Part shown: piece by piece, positions 13,890 to 16,969 of the stretch
How the letters are laid out: every line of letters begins with the position of its first letter
Numbering within the stretch: the first letter of the stretch is position 1
Assembly: GCA_005788585.1 (NCBI GenBank)
Contig: SYBY01000454.1
Span: 1-16,969 of the forward strand
Direction of reading: 5' to 3'
Source: Actinomycetota bacterium
GTDB taxonomy: Bacteria; Actinomycetota; Thermoleophilia; Solirubrobacterales; Solirubrobacteraceae
Length of the DNA stretch: 16,969 nt
Notes under the pieces: generated by a model
The model's input: the letters and a program-made list of their open reading frames with translations, nothing else
Told to the model about the DNA's origin: nothing
The model's database searches: none
Translations under genes and position numbers: made by a program

Positions 13890-16169
13890 TCAGCCGGCCG
13901 TGACGACGACGTTCGACACGGCATGCCGCTGGTAGGCGCCGCCGGTCGCGGCGGTGAACATGAGCCGGGCGCGGGAGGGCAGGGCGACGGGGTGGCGCAG
14001 GCGTTCCACGCCGTCGATCGACACCACGACGGTGCCGCCGCTGCTGACGACCTTCACCCGTGTCGTGCGGCCGCGCAGTGTCACGCCCGGGTCGGCGGTC
14101 TTGGCCCAGGTCAGGCCGTTCTTGTTCGCGCCGTTCGTCAGGCCGATGAAGTTCGCCGACGGGTCGTTGCGGCCCTTCCACGTGTCGAGCGCGATCGCCG
14201 CCCCCGGGAGGCCGGCGAACCCGAGCCCGGCGCCGCCGGTGCCGAGCGCGTTCAGCATCACGCCCTGGTCGATGTCGGCGAACCCGATGGTCAGGCCCTC
14301 GGCGCCGGTCCCGTCGGTGATGGCGGCGTCGAACTCGACCGTGAGCTCGCGCGCGTCCACCGGCGTGGGGTACAGGACGGCGCCGCGTCGTGCCGGGCTT
14401 GCGGGCGTCAGCTCGCCCGGGCGTGCCAGGAGCGCGGCGTCACCCGTGGAGATCCACCGCGGGAACTCCGTCGGGTACGGCTCGGCCTCCGGCGACGGGA
14501 TTGTGGGGGTCGCGGCCAGGGAGATGCGCAGCGGCGCACCGGTGTCGCGCGTGATCACCAGGTCCCCGCTCGCGGTGCCGCGGCGCAGCGTGAGGGTCGC
14601 GCTCGCGCCCGGGGCGAGCGGGAACGGCGCATCCGGCCCGGCGGTCTTCTCCCATCCTGCGCCCGGGAGCGTCAGCGACGTGACCTCGCCGGCGCCCTGG
14701 CCGTCGTTCGTCACGCGCACCGTGACGTCGGTGTTCGTCTCGGCCGTCTTCGTCGCCGTGATCTGGCTGGGTGGTGCGGGTGTCTCGCCCGTCGCGAGCA
14801 CGATGTGCGCGGTCGCCTGCACGTTGCTGCCGGTCTTCCGATTGGAGACGGCCACGAGGTCTGCGCGTCCGTCGCCGTTGAAGTCACCGGCTGCCCCGAG
14901 GGTGATCAGGCCGAGATCGGGGAGGCCGTCGATCGTCGGCAGGGCCGTCGCGGTGGTGGCGGCGGGCGGGGTCGTGCCGGGCTGCAGGCGGATGTCGGCC
15001 GGGCTCTCGCCGGGGATGTTCGTGAACTCGAAGTCACCGCGCAGGACCGCCAGGTCCTGGCGGCCGTCGCCGGTGAAGTCTCCGGCCGGCTGGAGATCCC
15101 CCGGCCAGGGGAACCCGGCGGTGCCTCCGTCATCGAGCACCTGTGCCGGCGCGGTGAGCGGATCGATCGTGCTGGCCGTCCGGCTCCCGGGGACGATCAT
15201 CATGCGCGCGGTCCCGCGCAGCCGTCGCAGCCCGATGTCGTCGATGCCGTCGCCGGTCGTGTCGCCGATCCTGACGCCGACGAACCCGTTGTCGCTGCCA
15301 CCGGGGATCGTGATCGCCGGCTGGCTGATCGTGGCGGTGGAGATCGCGGTGGCTCCGGCGCGGCCCAGCAGGATGTGCCGGGTGCGCGCGGCGACGCTGA
15401 GGTCGTCGCGCCCGTCGCCGTTGACGTCGCCGACGGGCCGCGCCTCGTCCTCGGCGACCACGCACCTTCCGATCCCGAGGTAGTACAGCGCCGGGCAGGT
15501 CTTGGCCCCCGTCAGGCCGATGAGCCGGCTCGACGCCGTCCACGCATCGATCGCTCCGAGGCGCGTCCCGCCGCGAAGGATGACGCTGCCGGACTCCAGC
15601 AGCCGGGAGCTGCTGCGCCCGCGCCGCAGGAGGACGTCGTCGAAGCCGTCGCCGTCGAAGTCCCCGATGCCCGTATCTCCAGACACGCCAAACCCAGCCC
15701 CGGTCGCGATGGTCGTGACGCGCGGCCCGGCCGTCCGCGGAACCGCTGAGAGGTCGGGCGCGCCGTAGACGATGACGCTGGGCGTCCCGGTGACGACGAT
15801 GTCGTCGAAGCCGTCGCGATCGACATCGCCCGCCGCGGCGACATCGAGAAAGCCCGCCAGGAACCCGGCGGGCTCGGTCCTCGGGACGAAGAGCTGGATG
15901 CCCTCGCCGTTCGCCGGAGGCGTACGCCGGCCGAGGATGAGGGTCACGTTGTCGACGTTGCGGTTGTCGTTCAGGACGGTGACGTCGTCGAAGCCGTCGC
16001 CGTTGACGTCTCCGACGCCGGTGGCGCGGTCGCCGAAGTGGGTGTACGTCGACTCGAGCGGGCCGTCGACGCGCATCGCGGGCTCGAACGCCGCGGCTGC
16101 AGCCTGGTCTGCTGCGGCGGTGATCGCGATGGCACTCGCGACAAGTGCGCGGATGGCGTGGCGGCGCAT
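13890..16169 (-). CDS. Secreted FG-GAP beta-propeller protein with spacer repeat and L-type lectin module
   Basis: 759 residues from ATG 16169, chosen because GGGGGG sits 3-8 nt upstream and the signal peptide (MRRHAIRALVASAIAITAAADQAAAA) starts there. A longer reading to 16220 would run over the promoter. Seven intact calcium loops occur: DVNGDGFDD (54), DVDRDGFDD (115), DFDGDGFDD (170), DVNGDGRDD (248), DTTGDGIDD (303), DFTGDGRQD (364), DFNGDGRAD (429), i.e. one seven-bladed propeller. One Ig-like spacer (469-555) follows, then a lectin-like module (about 566-759; VEFDAAITDGTGAEGL, LGFAGLPGAAIAL, NFIGLTNG, TGGAYQRHAV). The last two modules are homologous to those of both oxidases. Cys225 and Cys236 could pair. 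There are no catalytic residues. It is likely an extracellular glycan- or Ca2+-dependent binding partner of the oxidases (inference from shared modules). Confidence 0.87.
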   Translation of the reverse strand: MRRHAIRALVASAIAITAAADQAAAAAFEPAMRVDGPLESTYTHFGDRATGVGDVNGDGFDDVTVLNDNRNVDNVTLILGRRTPPANGEGIQLFVPRTEPAGFLAGFLDVAAAGDVDRDGFDDIVVTGTPSVIVYGAPDLSAVPRTAGPRVTTIATGAGFGVSGDTGIGDFDGDGFDDVLLRRGRSSSRLLESGSVILRGGTRLGAIDAWTASSRLIGLTGAKTCPALYYLGIGRCVVAEDEARPVGDVNGDGRDDLSVAARTRHILLGRAGATAISTATISQPAITIPGGSDNGFVGVRIGDTTGDGIDDIGLRRLRGTARMMIVPGSRTASTIDPLTAPAQVLDDGGTAGFPWPGDLQPAGDFTGDGRQDLAVLRGDFEFTNIPGESPADIRLQPGTTPPAATTATALPTIDGLPDLGLITLGAAGDFNGDGRADLVAVSNRKTGSNVQATAHIVLATGETPAPPSQITATKTAETNTDVTVRVTNDGQGAGEVTSLTLPGAGWEKTAGPDAPFPLAPGASATLTLRRGTASGDLVITRDTGAPLRISLAATPTIPSPEAEPYPTEFPRWISTGDAALLARPGELTPASPARRGAVLYPTPVDARELTVEFDAAITDGTGAEGLTIGFADIDQGVMLNALGTGGAGLGFAGLPGAAIALDTWKGRNDPSANFIGLTNGANKNGLTWAKTADPGVTLRGRTTRVKVVSSGGTVVVSIDGVERLRHPVALPSRARLMFTAATGGAYQRHAVSNVVVTAG

Positions 16170-16217
16170 GGTCCCCCCCTGGACGTTGGCGGCCCGGGAC
16201 AGCGAGCCTGAGGTCAC

Positions 16218-16249
16218 CATCAGTATCAGAATGACGCGTCGTTCTGCAA
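16218..16249 (-). promoter_or_regulatory. Promoter with palindromic operator for the lectin/FG-GAP gene
   Basis: On the minus strand TTGCAG (16244-16249) and GATACT (16222-16227) are 16 nt apart. The near-perfect 20-bp palindrome CAGAATGACGCGTCGTTCTG (16227-16246; one mismatched pair) fills the space between the two hexamers, a classical repressor position. The start codon is about 52 nt downstream of the -10. Positions 16218-16240 also share 18 of 23 bases with the region at 2377-2399. Confidence 0.55.
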
Positions 16250-16275
16250 CGTGCCACGATGTCCGCTGGTGACGG

Positions 16276-16309
16276 TTGAGAAGAAAATCTCAGTCAGCTA
16301 CACTGAGAT
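16276..16309 (+). promoter_or_regulatory. clpB promoter overlapping an HspR (HAIR-like) inverted repeat
   Basis: TTGAGA (16276-16281), a 17-nt spacer and TACACT (16299-16304) make a good vegetative promoter. A perfect inverted repeat ATCTCAGT-N7-ACTGAGAT (16287-16294/16302-16309) covers the -10 box. It keeps the N7 spacing and inner AGT/ACT of the published HAIR consensus CTTGAGT-N7-ACTCAAG but differs in the outer bases. A third half-site, TTGAG, coincides with the -35. Start of transcription would fall near 16311, only about 3 nt before the ATG, so the mRNA would be leaderless or nearly so; indeed no Shine-Dalgarno is present. Confidence 0.7.
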
Positions 16310-16313
16310 CCAT

Positions 16314-16883
16314 ATGCAGGCCGACCGTTTCACCATCAAGTCCCAGGAGGCCCTGCAGGCCGCGATCGGCCTTGCCGCCTCCCGTAACCAGCCACAGGTG
16401 CTCCCTGAGCACCTGCTCAACGTCCTCCTCGAGCAGGACGACTCCCTCGTGCCCGGGCTCCTGCGCAAGGTGGGCGTCAACACGGGTGCGCTGCGCGGAG
16501 AGGTCAACGCCGCGCTTGACGCGCTGCCCACGCTCGGGTCCCCCGAGGAGCCCACCACCGCGCCTGAGCTCATGCAGGTCCTCCGGGCCGCCGAGCACGA
16601 GATGCGCGAGCTCTCCGACGAGTACATCTCCACCGAGCACCTCCTGATCTCGCTGGCGGGTCACAACTCGAAGGCCGGCGACGCCCTGCGCGCCGCAGGC
16701 GCTCGCAAGGACGCCCTGCTCGAGGCGCTCGGCGAGCTGCGCGGCAGCCACAAGGTCACCGACCAGAACCCCGAGGACAAGGTCGGCGCGCTGGAGAAGT
16801 TCGGCCGCGACCTGACCGAGGCCGCCGAGCGCGGCGAGCTCGATCCGGTCACATGGGCGCAGCACTCGCCGTCAGCGGCGTAG
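16314..16883 (+). CDS. clpB: ClpB disaggregase, N-terminal part only (reading broken after residue 179)
   Basis: ATG 16314 begins MQADRFTIKSQEALQAA, the usual ClpB start; a longer frame to 16251 would run through the promoter. Residues 1-145 are the two Clp-N repeats (PEHLLNVLLEQDDS, STEHLLISLAGH). The linker to the first AAA+ domain follows (KVTDQNPEDKVGALEKFGRDLTEAAERGELDPV). The family continues IGRDxEIRR and then Walker A, but here identity ends at Val179 (16850). Ten unrelated residues lead to a stop at 16881-16883, giving 189 residues instead of about 850-870. Both ATPase domains are missing, so this product could not disaggregate proteins with DnaK/DnaJ. The downstream DNA is part of an unrelated gene, so the break is a junction, not a point mutation. 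Regulation by HspR is likely. Confidence 0.9.
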   Translation: MQADRFTIKSQEALQAAIGLAASRNQPQVLPEHLLNVLLEQDDSLVPGLLRKVGVNTGALRGEVNAALDALPTLGSPEEPTTAPELMQVLRAAEHEMRELSDEYISTEHLLISLAGHNSKAGDALRAAGARKDALLEALGELRGSHKVTDQNPEDKVGALEKFGRDLTEAAERGELDPVTWAQHSPSAA

Positions 16884-16969
16884 GCATGCTCACACTCATG
16901 ATCGTGCAGAGCGACGAATGGGGTTGGGTCTCACAACGCGCACTCATCGTGTTTGGCACTTCGGCACTA
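16853..16969 (+). pseudogene. Internal fragment of a DHA2 (EmrB/QacA)-type MFS transporter fused to clpB, open at window edge
   Basis: A frame different from clpB is open from 16853 to the end and encodes 39 residues: GAALAVSGVGMLTLMIVQ, then SDEWGWVSQRALIVFGTSAL. The pattern small-hydrophobic helix, then (D/E)EWGW-S-x-x-L, then another hydrophobic stretch, is characteristic of the middle of 14-TM drug-proton antiporters. Normally a Gly-Ala after an Asp-containing loop begins this helix, so the similarity starts almost exactly at the junction 16850/16851. Third-position G/C is 26 of 39 codons, clearly below clpB (about 39 of its first 44). The fragment lacks the gene's start and is not expected to be expressed as a transporter. 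The assignment is from a short sequence. Confidence 0.6.

Noticed and set aside
13718..13924. N-terminal extension of the second oxidase to 13924
   Set aside because: It would overlap the end of the upstream gene, cross its terminator hairpin and the candidate promoter, and put about 70 non-signal residues before the signal peptide.
13869..15749. Plus-strand open frame of 626 codons
   Set aside because: Antisense shadow of the lectin/FG-GAP gene. Low-complexity composition, no signal peptide or family pattern.
16851..16969. Minus-strand open frame of 39 codons ending at the clpB junction
   Set aside because: Its composition shows no family pattern, while the plus-strand frame has a convincing transporter-type EWGW segment.

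Overview
The window is a high-GC (roughly 70% by eye) actinobacterial-type segment with strong G/C third-position codon bias. The heat-shock genes at its edges (dnaJ end, hspR, start of clpB) and the style of the secreted proteins (FG-GAP propellers, lectin modules, an Arg/Lys-rich cysteine-bracketed tail) suggest Actinomycetota, perhaps Thermoleophilia/Solirubrobacterales. The taxonomic placement is inference.

Layout: (1) 2-576 (+): 3' end of dnaJ, overlapping hspR. (2) 586-2352 (-): secreted seven-repeat FG-GAP protein, convergent with hspR. (3) 2353-2522: divergent control region with three evenly spaced TGACGTG half-sites. (4) 2523-5778 (+): three-gene, translationally overlapping operon of exported proteins of unknown function (secreted protein, lipoprotein, Ig-like protein with basic tail), closed by a perfect 14-bp hairpin. 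(5) 5837-9274 and 9461-13717 (-): two paralogous, very large secreted copper radical oxidases of the galactose/glyoxal oxidase type. All visible active-site ligands are kept. Each is fused to an E-set domain, an F5/8C-like domain, Ig-like spacer repeats (one in the first, four in the second) and two L-type lectin-like modules. (6) 13890-16169 (-): secreted protein with a seven-repeat FG-GAP propeller carrying the same spacer repeat and the same lectin module. (7) 16314-16850 (+): N-terminal part of clpB under a promoter that seems leaderless and overlaps an HspR-type inverted repeat. (8) 16851-16969: an abrupt switch to lower-GC3 DNA coding, in another frame, for an internal piece of a DHA2-type MFS transporter. 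The clpB reading is cut there by a rearrangement or an assembly chimera.

How it fits together: in many actinobacteria dnaK-grpE-dnaJ-hspR and clpB are neighbours under HspR control. Here about 15.7 kb of surface/secretome genes separates hspR from clpB. The three minus-strand genes from 5837 to 16169 share mobile-looking modules and probably form one functional set: extracellular, glycan-binding, H2O2-producing oxidases plus a lectin-bearing propeller protein. The substrate and the link to the adjacent plus-strand operon are unknown. No RNA genes, CRISPR arrays or transposase genes were seen. No stretch over 300 bases lacks a gene.
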